The translations under genes were made by a program, and so were the position numbers. 41,962 nucleotides of DNA, taken from Candidatus Subteraquimicrobium carltonvillense (lineage in GTDB: Bacteria; Actinomycetota; Aquicultoria; Subteraquimicrobiales; Subteraquimicrobiaceae). The stretch is from positions 1 to 41,962 of the forward strand of contig DDKQ01000086.1 of the NCBI GenBank assembly GCA_002339355.1, written 5' to 3'. The notes below the pieces were generated by a model that worked only from the letters and a program-made list of their open reading frames with translations, ran no database searches and was not told the DNA's origin. Below, one piece after another: positions 23,686-31,495 of this stretch (positions are counted from its first letter, which is position 1; each line of letters opens with the position of its first letter).

Positions 23686-24927
23686 GTGCAGAGAAGGATC
23701 GTAATCACGGGTCTTGGACCGGTGACTCCAATTGGAATTGGTAAGGAAGCCTACTGGCAATCTTTGGTAATGGGTAATTCAGGTATTTCCGAAATCACTC
23801 ACTTCGATGCCAGTGAGTATCCCACCCGTATAGCTGGAGAGATACAAGATTTTGATCCTACTGCTTTCATAGAGCCCAAAGAGGCAAAACGCATGGATCG
23901 CTTCACCCAATTCGCCATCGCCGCCACCAAACTTGCTTTAGACGACGCAAAACTCAAGATTACTCCATCCATAGCCGAGCGAGTGGGTGTGGTAATCGGT
24001 TCTGGAATTGGGGGACTGGGAACCCTCGAGGAACAACACAAAATCCTGTTGGAAAAGGGACCACGCAGAGTGAGTCCATATCTTATCCCCATGATGATCT
24101 GTGATTTAGCAGCGGGGCAGGTTTCCATCTTCTTCGGAGCTAAAGGTCCAAATACCTGTGTGGTTACCGCTTGTGCCGCGAGCACTCACGCCATCGGTGA
24201 CGCCTTTGAGATGATTAAAAGGGGGATCACCGATATTTGCATCGCGGGAGGCTCAGAGGCTAGTATCACTCCCCTTGGTATTTCCGGTTTCTGCGCCTGC
24301 CGAGCTTTATCGAGACGCAATGACGAACCCACGCGTGCCAGCAGACCCTTTGATGCTCAGCGAGATGGATTCGTCATGTCCGAAGGTGCGGGCATCGTTA
24401 TTCTTGAAACCTTGGAAGGTGCTCGATCCCGAGGTGCACACATCTATGCAGAAGTGGTTGGATATGGTCTAACGGGGGATGCTTACCACATTACTGCACC
24501 ATCTCCAACTGGAGAAGGAGCAGCTCGATCAATGCAGATGGCCCTAGACGAGGCTGATCTTTCCCCCGAACAAGTGGACTACATAAATGCGCATGGAACT
24601 TCCACTCCCTATAATGACGAATTTGAAACTATGGCTATAAAAAAGGTATTTGGAAAACACGCTTATGAACTTCTGGTGAGCTCAACAAAATCGATGACAG
24701 GACATCTTCTGGGAGCAGCGGGTGCTATAGAATTAATCGCCTGTGCCATGACCATTGAGACTGGGATCGTTCCCCCCACCATAAATCTGGAAAAACCTGA
24801 TCCCCTCTGCGATTTAAATTACGTTCCCAACATAGCCGTAAAAAGTGATGTTTCCATAGCCATGTCTAACTCTCTGGGATTCGGTGGACATAATGCTACG
24901 CTGGTTATAAAGAGATTTATAGGCTAG
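23686..24927 (+). CDS. fabF: Beta-ketoacyl-ACP synthase II
   Basis: Elongation condensing enzyme. It is 413 residues with a GTG start 1 nt after the previous stop. The catalytic residues are Cys163 in TACAASTHAIG, His303 in NAHGTSTPYND and His340 in STKSMTGHLLGAAGA. RRIVITGLGPVTPIG at the start and NSLGFGGHNATLV at the end are typical. It ends the fatty-acid cluster; fabZ and the accABCD genes are not in the window. Confidence 0.97.
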   Translation: MQRRIVITGLGPVTPIGIGKEAYWQSLVMGNSGISEITHFDASEYPTRIAGEIQDFDPTAFIEPKEAKRMDRFTQFAIAATKLALDDAKLKITPSIAERVGVVIGSGIGGLGTLEEQHKILLEKGPRRVSPYLIPMMICDLAAGQVSIFFGAKGPNTCVVTACAASTHAIGDAFEMIKRGITDICIAGGSEASITPLGISGFCACRALSRRNDEPTRASRPFDAQRDGFVMSEGAGIVILETLEGARSRGAHIYAEVVGYGLTGDAYHITAPSPTGEGAARSMQMALDEADLSPEQVDYINAHGTSTPYNDEFETMAIKKVFGKHAYELLVSSTKSMTGHLLGAAGAIELIACAMTIETGIVPPTINLEKPDPLCDLNYVPNIAVKSDVSIAMSNSLGFGGHNATLVIKRFIG

Positions 24928-24979
24928 AAATAGATGCTTTCAAAAATTTGGATTTAAGAATTTGGATTTGTTTAGAATA

Positions 24980-25003
24980 TTAGGATTTCGAATTTAGGAT
25001 TTG
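24980..25003. repeat. AT-rich direct repeat, copy B
   Basis: Identical over 24 nt to 21542-21565. It sits in the fabF-rnc gap (24928-25115) among degenerate AATTTGGATTT-type sequence and is followed, as at copy A, by a related motif TTTCTGAAATTATGCCAGG (25026-25044) and an AT-rich -10-like TATATAA. Confidence 0.7.
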
Positions 25004-25115
25004 GACTTAAAGGTTGCCAAACTATTTTCTGAAATTATGCCAGGATATATAAAAGATTCCAATAGAAAGGTTGTGAGATGTTCTGCAGATTGAGGAAAAA
25101 GATAGGGTCACAAAA

Positions 25116-25796
25116 GTGGAGAAGCATCTGGGCATCACCTTCTCCAATAAGAACTTACTCAAGCGGGCTTTAACCCATAGTTCTTTCGCCTTTGAAATGG
25201 GCATGGATGCAAGGGAAGTTTACGAACGTCTGGAGTTCTTAGGCGATGCCATCCTTAATTTCGTGATCACGGATTTTATCTTCTACCGCTTCCCCAGATT
25301 TAATGAGGGAGAATTGGCAAAATTCAGAGCAAACTTGGTTAACTCTGAAGTTTTGGCTAAAGTGGCTCAAGGGATAGGCTTGGGTGAATTTATTTTTATG
25401 GGCAAAGGAGCTGAACTCACTGGAGGGAGAGAAAGGACATCCATCCTTGCGGATTGTTTTGAAGCCGTATTGGGAGCCATATACCTCGATCAAGATTTAA
25501 GCGTAGTTAGAGAGTTCATTCTCAAAAATTTCAAGGATATGATCTTTGAGCAAACCTTAAAGGAATTCTCGGATTTTAAAACGGCTCTCCAAGAATACAC
25601 TATAGAGAAGCTCGGGGCAGTGCCCGAATACCAAATTACCCGTGAAGAAGGGCCCGTTCACGAAAGAATTTTTCACGTAGAAGTTCTGGTTCAAGGCAAG
25701 ATATTAGGCAAAGGAATGGGTCGGAGTAAGAAAAAAGCAGAACAAAGAGCAGCCCAGGAAGCTTTAGAAACACTACGAAGAGAAACTGATGATTAA
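25116..25796 (+). CDS. rnc: Ribonuclease III
   Basis: Double-stranded RNA endonuclease used in rRNA processing and decay. It is 226 residues from the GTG at 25116. The catalytic signature is ERLEFLGDAILNFVI, with the second metal site in ILADCFEAVLGAIYLDQ. The C-terminal dsRNA-binding domain (about 150-222) has FKTALQEYTIEKLG and GRSKKKAEQRAAQEALE. The frame is open to 25077, and a non-ATG start such as CTG 25083 or ATT 25089 could add 9-11 residues; no site is clearly better. It overlaps the convergent 3D-domain gene by 4 nt. Confidence 0.95.
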   Translation: MEKHLGITFSNKNLLKRALTHSSFAFEMGMDAREVYERLEFLGDAILNFVITDFIFYRFPRFNEGELAKFRANLVNSEVLAKVAQGIGLGEFIFMGKGAELTGGRERTSILADCFEAVLGAIYLDQDLSVVREFILKNFKDMIFEQTLKEFSDFKTALQEYTIEKLGAVPEYQITREEGPVHERIFHVEVLVQGKILGKGMGRSKKKAEQRAAQEALETLRRETDD

Positions 25797-26809
25797 TCTC
25801 TCATTTCCACGGTAACCCAACGTTTTCCGAATCTTGCAGCCTCAACGTGGGTGTTGAAACATAGATCAACCCTATAACCTTTGATGGCTTTGCCAACATC
25901 GCCCGCTATTGCCTCCCCGTAACCTGAGATATAAAGCTTAGTACCGAGGGGAATGACACGGGGGTCAACAGCAACAACACCGTATCCGGCGGGCATGCCC
26001 GTCGATGTTCTTCGATTTCCAGAGCCCGTACAAATCTTGCAAGGACAATATGCAGTTGCCAGTATCCTAAAGCTTCCTGCGTGGATGCCTCTACTCGGAG
26101 GTTGTAGTTGATGCATTTTGCTTCTAATCAAAGAGGCCCTAGTTTTAAGTATCCTTAATTTCCCGTAGCTTAATCTCTTCTCCCGCCGTATTTTATATAG
26201 AAAATTTCTTTTCTCCTTAAGTTTTTGAGATAGCGACTTTCGCCTTGATTCATACTCGGATTTTAAATGGGTAAGATATTCACAGTTCCCTTCGATCTCA
26301 TCTTTGAGATGTTCAAGACGTTCTTTTTCCTGGCTTACACATCTAACCAATTCCGCATCGTTTGCGGCAATGATTTGCACATAGGTTAGGGTCTTAAGGA
26401 GGGTATAAAAATCATTTGAATTAAAGAGGAATTGGGCAGGACTTACTTCTCCACTAATATAAATATTCTTGATCCTCTCATTGAGTATCTCGGTTTTCTC
26501 GCGAAGTTTTTCATTTGTTCGTTGCCACTCGCCCTCCAGTTGGAGGAGCCTATATCGAGTAGCCGAAAGTTTCGCGCTCAGGGATTCAAGTTCTTTCTCA
26601 TTGCGCTCCAGACTGGTATCGATGGCTACTAATTCGGTGAGGATACTCTTCTCTTGTCCCTCTAATGATGATATCCGTGTTTGTTGCCTTTGAATTTCTA
26701 ATTCTGCATTGTTTAATGGATTAGAGGCGGTGGGGTTAGCTACACTTAGTGGTAAAAGTAGTGCAATGACAAATGCCAGAACTAAAGCAAGAGATCTCTC
26801 CCTCAGCAT
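25793..26809 (-). CDS. Secreted coiled-coil protein with C-terminal 3D domain
   Basis: A 338-residue exported cell-wall protein. The signal peptide (residues 1-25) is RSLALVLAFVIALLLPLSVA. A PcsB/CwlO-like coiled coil spans about 35-215. From about 245 comes the 3D (Asp-Asp-Asp) domain: RILATAYCPCKICTG, TSTGMPAGYGVVAVDPRVIP, LGTKLYISGYGEAIAGDVG and YRVDLCFN. The three conserved aspartates are present. The 3D domain is a double-psi barrel found in lytic transglycosylase-type and Rpf/YocH-like muralytic proteins. A peptidoglycan-remodelling role is inferred. It is the second coiled-coil murein protein in the window, after the M23 gene at 3599. Confidence 0.85.
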   Translation of the reverse strand: MLRERSLALVLAFVIALLLPLSVANPTASNPLNNAELEIQRQQTRISSLEGQEKSILTELVAIDTSLERNEKELESLSAKLSATRYRLLQLEGEWQRTNEKLREKTEILNERIKNIYISGEVSPAQFLFNSNDFYTLLKTLTYVQIIAANDAELVRCVSQEKERLEHLKDEIEGNCEYLTHLKSEYESRRKSLSQKLKEKRNFLYKIRREKRLSYGKLRILKTRASLIRSKMHQLQPPSRGIHAGSFRILATAYCPCKICTGSGNRRTSTGMPAGYGVVAVDPRVIPLGTKLYISGYGEAIAGDVGKAIKGYRVDLCFNTHVEAARFGKRWVTVEMRD

Positions 26810-26994
26810 ACAACCTCCTTTAGGCGGGGCAGGCGGTTGTATTCTAGATATAAACCAAAAACCAATTTATCACATCCTTTCCTTCGGCGAAACACCTTTT
26901 TGAAAAAAATTTTAAACCCGCAGCTGATAAGGAGGAAAAAATTTTCTCGCCGTTTAGCAACTATAACACGTTTTAAGTGGTTGAACAGCACTGA

Positions 26995-27023
26995 TTTATC
27001 GCAGGGTTTATCTGTGATAGAAT
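26995..27023 (+). promoter_or_regulatory. Possible extended -10 promoter upstream of smc
   Basis: TGATAGAAT (TAGAAT at 27018-27023 preceded by TGA) fits an extended -10; the -35 region is poor. It lies 31 nt before the smc TTG, inside the divergent gap from the 3D-domain gene. Confidence 0.35.
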
Positions 27024-27053
27024 ACCTTTGAGTTGAAGTTAGGAGGGCAGTTT

Positions 27054-29804
27054 TTGTACCTTAAATCTCTTACTCTTCGCGGATTTAAATCCTTTGCTGA
27101 TAAGACACTCTTTAAATTCGAGCCAGGGATAACCATTATTGTCGGACCCAATGGCAGTGGTAAGAGCAATATAACCGATGCCATCCTCTGGGTATTGGGT
27201 GAACAAAATCCCCGAGCACTTCGGGGCTCCTCCATGGAGGATATAATATTTGCAGGGAGTTCCCTGAGACCAGCTCTGGGTTTAGCGGAAGTTTCCCTCT
27301 ATCTCGATAATTCCGATGGTTTCCTCCCCGTTGAATTCTCCGAAGTCGTCATCACTCGAAGAATATTGCGTTCAGGGGAGAGTGAATACCTCATAAATGA
27401 TTCACCCTGCCGCCTTGTGGACATTCAAGATCTCCTCTCAGAAAGCGGTTTGAATAAGGATTGTTCAATCGTCGGTCAAGGCAAACTCGAGGACATCTTG
27501 ACCAGTAAATCCGATGAAAGGAGGATACTCCTTGAAGAAGCTGCGGGAGTCTTGAGACATAAAAACCGTAAGGAAAGAGCCCTACGGAAGCTAGTTTCCA
27601 TGGATCACAATCTGATTCGGATAAAAGATGTGTTACAAGAGGTCAATCGTCAACTAAAACCATTAAAAGTTCAAGCAGATCGAGCTCAGACCCATGAAAA
27701 ACTCTCAAAGCAGTTAAGGGATCTTGAGGTTGAACTTTGTATCATGAAGCTTGAGGAACTTCAATCCGAATGGAATGATCTCAAGATAAAGAAGGAGAAT
27801 TTGAATTCTAAGATCGATGCCTTGAAGGAAGAACTCACATCGGAGAAAAGAAAACTGGAGCAGCTGCACAATAGCTTGGAGGAGAAAGGTATCCAGGTCA
27901 GTGATATTGGAGAGCAACGCCGCCATCTACAAGGAATCTACGAGCGGTTAAATAGTAGGCTTCTCCTTCTCGAAGAAAAGGGCAAGAATTTAATCGAACG
28001 TTTGAGTGAATTTCGGCAGAAAATTCATCAGCTTGAAAAGAGAAAAGACCAAAGAGAAAAGGAGATAGCCCAGCTAAAAGAGGAGAGGTTTGTTACCGAT
28101 ACGGAGCTCAAGCGAATTCACACCTATCTTTCCGAACTTCACCAAAGGATGGAAACCCTTGGAACAAATAGGAAAAAGATTGAGGAGAAAATTGAGCAAA
28201 TTGAGCAGGCAATCTATTCAAAACAATCAAAGCTCGCACAGAAAAAAAGAATATGGGAAGAGGAAGCGACATGGATCGCATTGGAACGCACTTTGGCCAA
28301 AGTCCTTTCCAGTTTAAGGAAACAAGCCAAAAAATTGGCACTCTGCCAACAAAATTTGCTAGATTTATTACAAAAACTTGAGGGAAGAGGATCTTTAAGA
28401 GATTTGACCCAATTATGTCAGGATGTAAAGGCAAAACTCGAAAAAATCCAAGATGAACAGGAAACGATCCAGGAAAATTTCCTTGAAGTTTTGGAGAATC
28501 TTCCCAGACGTGCCACCGCCATTGGAGACAAGCCCCAAAAAAAGCTGAAGGACGAAATTGCATCCCTTGAGGAAGAAATCACCATTTTAGACCATAAAAT
28601 GCAGGTTCTCGAGAAGGAAAAGGGTCTTTCCTCAGAGGAAGGAGATAAAATCCGTAAAGAGATTACCCAATGCCAAGCTGAACTTGCTTCCCTGGAAGAG
28701 CGAAGAGTTTATACAGAGAAACAACTGGTTACAGCCAAGAGAGAGTTAAATGAGGTTGAAGATCTTCTAAAGTCAGAATATGGAATCGCTCGATCACTAG
28801 AGCATTTAAGAAAGCGAATTCAACCCCTCCACAATCTTTTTTGTCAGCTGGTAAGTGAAATTGAGCAGTGGGATTCCAAACTAGAGAACATAGTCACTGA
28901 TGAAGAAAATGTTTCAAGGGGGATTCGAAAATCCATTAAGGAATCCCAAACCAAAGTGGGCTTCTTGGACGGACAAATAGAACAACTACGGGAAAATGTA
29001 CATCGTATCGAAGTTTCCCAGGCTCAACTGGAGCTCGAAGTCAAAACCTTGGTCGAAAAGATCGTGGGGGAATACGGTGTTTCCCTTGAAAAAGCTCTTA
29101 AAGATAGCCCAAGGGGCTCCAAAGGAACCTATGAATTTCAAATTCAAAAGCTAAAAGAGGAAATCGCTAAATTGGGGCCAGTCAACCCCATAGCCTTGAA
29201 AGATTTTGCCGCCTTGGAAGAAAGGCAAAAGTTTCTTAATACCCAAATCAATGACCTTTTAGAAAGCAAGCGAGCTTTGGGGAAGGTCATTAGAGCCATT
29301 GACAAAAAAATCGAGGATAGAATCCTCGAGACCTTCGAGGAAGTTAACCTAAATTTCCAATCAATCTTCTCCTATTTATTTCCAGGTGGAAAGGGTGAAC
29401 TCACCTTAACTGACAGAGATGATGTACTGAATACGGGCATCGATATTGAAGCTCAACCCGGTGGAAAAAGATTGCAGAAATTATCATTATTATCAGGGGG
29501 AGAAACTGCTCTTGTGGCTTTGGCGTTTCTGTTTGCAATTTATCATACGCATCCCAGCCCCTTTTATGTACTCGATGAAGTCGAAGCCACTCTGGATGAC
29601 GTAAATCTACAGCGCTTTATCGCCCTTGTAAGCAAGCTTAGGGGTAAGGTCCAATTCCTCATCATGACCCATCAAGGGCGAACCATGGAAATAGCTGATG
29701 CAATCTACGGTGTTTCCATGCAGGCTGATGGGATATCCAAACTCATTTCACAGAAATTCAAACCGGAAGAGGAAGTAGCGTATGAAAAAGCGGGGAGAAC
29801 TTAA
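27054..29804 (+). CDS. smc: Chromosome segregation ATPase Smc, short and apparently hingeless
   Basis: About 916 residues. The TTG at 27054 is chosen because AGGAGGG lies 7 nt upstream and the product then opens with the family's YLKSLTLRGFKSFADKT. The N-head has Walker A GPNGSGKSNITDAI (31-38) and the Q-loop IVGQGKLEDIL (Gln142). The C-head has GPVNPIALKDFAALEER, the signature LSLLSGGETALVALA (about 813), Walker B YVLDEVEATLDD (Asp841/Glu842) and the switch histidine in IMTHQGRT. Between the heads only about 490 residues remain, nearly all heptad-like, and no glycine-rich hinge is visible. Bacterial Smc is usually about 1,150-1,200 residues with a hinge of about 150. The rnc-smc-ftsY order is the standard smc locus, so this is the resident Smc. 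scpA and scpB are not in the window. Confidence 0.92.
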   Translation: MYLKSLTLRGFKSFADKTLFKFEPGITIIVGPNGSGKSNITDAILWVLGEQNPRALRGSSMEDIIFAGSSLRPALGLAEVSLYLDNSDGFLPVEFSEVVITRRILRSGESEYLINDSPCRLVDIQDLLSESGLNKDCSIVGQGKLEDILTSKSDERRILLEEAAGVLRHKNRKERALRKLVSMDHNLIRIKDVLQEVNRQLKPLKVQADRAQTHEKLSKQLRDLEVELCIMKLEELQSEWNDLKIKKENLNSKIDALKEELTSEKRKLEQLHNSLEEKGIQVSDIGEQRRHLQGIYERLNSRLLLLEEKGKNLIERLSEFRQKIHQLEKRKDQREKEIAQLKEERFVTDTELKRIHTYLSELHQRMETLGTNRKKIEEKIEQIEQAIYSKQSKLAQKKRIWEEEATWIALERTLAKVLSSLRKQAKKLALCQQNLLDLLQKLEGRGSLRDLTQLCQDVKAKLEKIQDEQETIQENFLEVLENLPRRATAIGDKPQKKLKDEIASLEEEITILDHKMQVLEKEKGLSSEEGDKIRKEITQCQAELASLEERRVYTEKQLVTAKRELNEVEDLLKSEYGIARSLEHLRKRIQPLHNLFCQLVSEIEQWDSKLENIVTDEENVSRGIRKSIKESQTKVGFLDGQIEQLRENVHRIEVSQAQLELEVKTLVEKIVGEYGVSLEKALKDSPRGSKGTYEFQIQKLKEEIAKLGPVNPIALKDFAALEERQKFLNTQINDLLESKRALGKVIRAIDKKIEDRILETFEEVNLNFQSIFSYLFPGGKGELTLTDRDDVLNTGIDIEAQPGGKRLQKLSLLSGGETALVALAFLFAIYHTHPSPFYVLDEVEATLDDVNLQRFIALVSKLRGKVQFLIMTHQGRTMEIADAIYGVSMQADGISKLISQKFKPEEEVAYEKAGRT

Positions 29805-30738
29805 ACTGAGCGACTCATCAAAGGGTTGGCTTAAAAGGTTAAAAACCGGTTTAAGAAGGAGTCGGGAAAAACTAACCGACCAACTTTTCGATATTTTTTT
29901 GAGAACAACGATACCCGGCGAAAAGGTATGGGATGATATCGAAGAAGTTTTGATTCAAGCGGATGTCGGCATCAAGGCCACCCTTAAAATAGTCCAGGAC
30001 CTTCGAGAACGCGTTGAGATCGAAAGGATCCAAGATCCTCTCCAAATCCTTGGACTACTTAAAGAAGAACTCATCCGCATTCTTGGTGACTCCAAAGAGC
30101 CCCTTCTCCTGGCAAATAAACTCAATGTCTTAATAATCGTTGGGGTCAATGGTGTGGGCAAGACAACTGCTATAGCCAAAATCGCTCATCGAGCTATGAA
30201 AGGAGGTTTAAAAGTCCTCCTCGCCGCCGCGGATACTTTTAGAGCAGCCGCCATTGAGCAACTGGAAATATGGGGGGAAAGAGTTAGAGCTCCCGTTCTA
30301 AAACATCAGAGAGGATCCGACCCAGCAGCTGTGGTCTACGATTCCATCCACGCCTCGCAGGCCAGGGGAGTCAACGTCCTTTTAATCGATACTGCAGGTA
30401 GATTGCATACCTATGTGAATTTAATGGAAGAACTGAAGAAGATCAAGCGCATAGCGGCGAGAGAGGCACCCAAGTCCAACATAAAAACTTTACTGGTCAT
30501 AGACGCTACAACCGGTCAGAATGGAATCGCTCAAGCCAAATTGTTCGATGAAGCTCTCAAAATCGATGGAATAATCCTCACCAAATTGGACGGCACGGCT
30601 AAGGGTGGCATAGTGGTCACCATCGCTGATGAGCTTAGAATACCCATAAATCTCATAGGAGTGGGAGAAAGGCTCGAAGATTTGTGTGAATTTAATGCCA
30701 ACGAGTTCGTTGAAGCCCTTTTATCCAGGGACATTTAG
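29782..30738 (+). CDS. ftsY: Signal recognition particle receptor FtsY
   Basis: SRP receptor GTPase that docks Ffh-bound ribosomes at the membrane. It is 318 residues and overlaps smc by 23 nt. The N domain (about 30-110) is followed by the G domain: GVNGVGKTTAIAKIA, ADTFRAAAIEQLE, LLIDTAGRLH, TKLDGTAKGG and GVGERLEDL. It has almost no acidic A domain, only a short basic N-terminal stretch that may bind lipid. Its partner ffh lies 2 kb downstream, separated by two minus-strand genes. It converges with the XRE gene with a 4-nt overlap. Confidence 0.95.
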   Translation: MKKRGELKLSDSSKGWLKRLKTGLRRSREKLTDQLFDIFLRTTIPGEKVWDDIEEVLIQADVGIKATLKIVQDLRERVEIERIQDPLQILGLLKEELIRILGDSKEPLLLANKLNVLIIVGVNGVGKTTAIAKIAHRAMKGGLKVLLAAADTFRAAAIEQLEIWGERVRAPVLKHQRGSDPAAVVYDSIHASQARGVNVLLIDTAGRLHTYVNLMEELKKIKRIAAREAPKSNIKTLLVIDATTGQNGIAQAKLFDEALKIDGIILTKLDGTAKGGIVVTIADELRIPINLIGVGERLEDLCEFNANEFVEALLSRDI

Positions 30739-31109
30739 ACCTTGCCTGCCGGACGGGTAGGCGGGAAATCTTTCTCAAGCACTCTAATGATTTTGCTCTC
30801 AATTTTCTTTTGGACCTCGATGGGCAGATTTGCGAGCCTATACAAAGTCATTATCAAATTGGGTTTTAACATCAGATATCGGGAAACTTTTCGAACCCGA
30901 TATTCCATGAAATAATCGGGTGAGATTCCAAAACCAGCGGCGATTCTTCTGATAACCTCGTCTGAGGGTGCAGGCATCCTGCCTCTTTTTAATTTACTCA
31001 AATAGGTATAATCAACTTTGCACCTGCGCGCAAACTTCCTCAGGCTGACTCCGCACTGCTTAAATAACTCCGTTAGTGCTTCGTGAAAAAGTTCGTGAGA
31101 ATACTTCAT
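30735..31109 (-). CDS. XRE-family helix-turn-helix regulator
   Basis: A 124-residue DNA-binding protein. The ATG at 31109 is chosen because AAGGGAG precedes it; the frame is open back to 31160. The HTH is at about 20-65: LRKFARRCKVDYTYLSKLKR followed by SDEVIRRIAAGFGISPDYF. The last residues (PPTRPAGKV) are encoded by a GC-rich palindromic repeat at 30741-30765, so the natural C-terminus has probably been replaced or extended. Targets are unknown; autoregulation through the inverted repeat at 31146-31170 is possible. Confidence 0.85.
   Translation of the reverse strand: MKYSHELFHEALTELFKQCGVSLRKFARRCKVDYTYLSKLKRGRMPAPSDEVIRRIAAGFGISPDYFMEYRVRKVSRYLMLKPNLIMTLYRLANLPIEVQKKIESKIIRVLEKDFPPTRPAGKV
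30741..30765. repeat. GC-rich imperfect palindrome at the ftsY/XRE junction
   Basis: Stem of about 10 bp (CTTGCCTGCC side against GGGTAGGCGGG, with wobbles) and loop GGACG. It is related to the recG palindrome (shared TGCCTGCCGG). It encodes the XRE C-terminus and lies 2 nt beyond the ftsY stop, where it could act as a bidirectional attenuating hairpin. Confidence 0.6.
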
Positions 31110-31238
31110 TCTTTCTCCCTTGATTTTGAAATTAAATTCCAACTTTATTATCGTTTGCAATCGATTAATACTTTATACTGGATAAAAGATTGTAAGGATA
31201 ATAATTTCCAGAATCCACTTATAAAGGTTACCTTGAAC

Positions 31239-31417
31239 TATTAACGATTTAGGTTGACACTTTTGACATTTAAGGGAGGGGTAAGTGCTTAAGAAAACCT
31301 GCCCGTACGGGGCGGCGGCCGGAGTATTACTTTGGTGAAACTAAAACCAGGCCGACCGCGTGGGCTCACGAGCACTTCACCCCGACCATAGTGTTAACCC
31401 ATCTTGTTAATAATACA
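31239..31417 (+). repeat. Structured intergenic element, copy 2 (179 nt)
   Basis: Lies in the 386-nt gap (31110-31495) between two minus-strand genes. The left module 31239-31299 differs from copy 1 at about five of 61 positions with no gaps; the right module 31370-31417 is nearly identical. The same pairings form: TATTAACGA with 31404-31412, GGTTGACAC (31252-31260) with 31391-31399, GGGGT (31278-31282) with 31379-31383, AGTGCT (31284-31289) with 31371-31376. The 70-nt interior is different and has its own stem (GCGGcGGCC with GGCCgaCCGC). The interior opens with CTGCCCGTACGGGGC, a variant of the GC-rich palindrome family. The strand shown is arbitrary, set by copy 1. The rest of the gap holds only AT-rich sequence and the possible XRE operator. 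Confidence 0.75.
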
Positions 31418-31495
31418 GGTTTACCTACTAGAGATAGGAAGGTGAGTTTACCTTGGCGGATAAGAAATGGGGAGAGAAAATGAGAATCTATGGGG

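Noticed and set aside
28108..28563. 151-codon minus-strand open frame inside smc
   Set aside because: It is the complement of the coiled-coil region, has no family features and no start signal.
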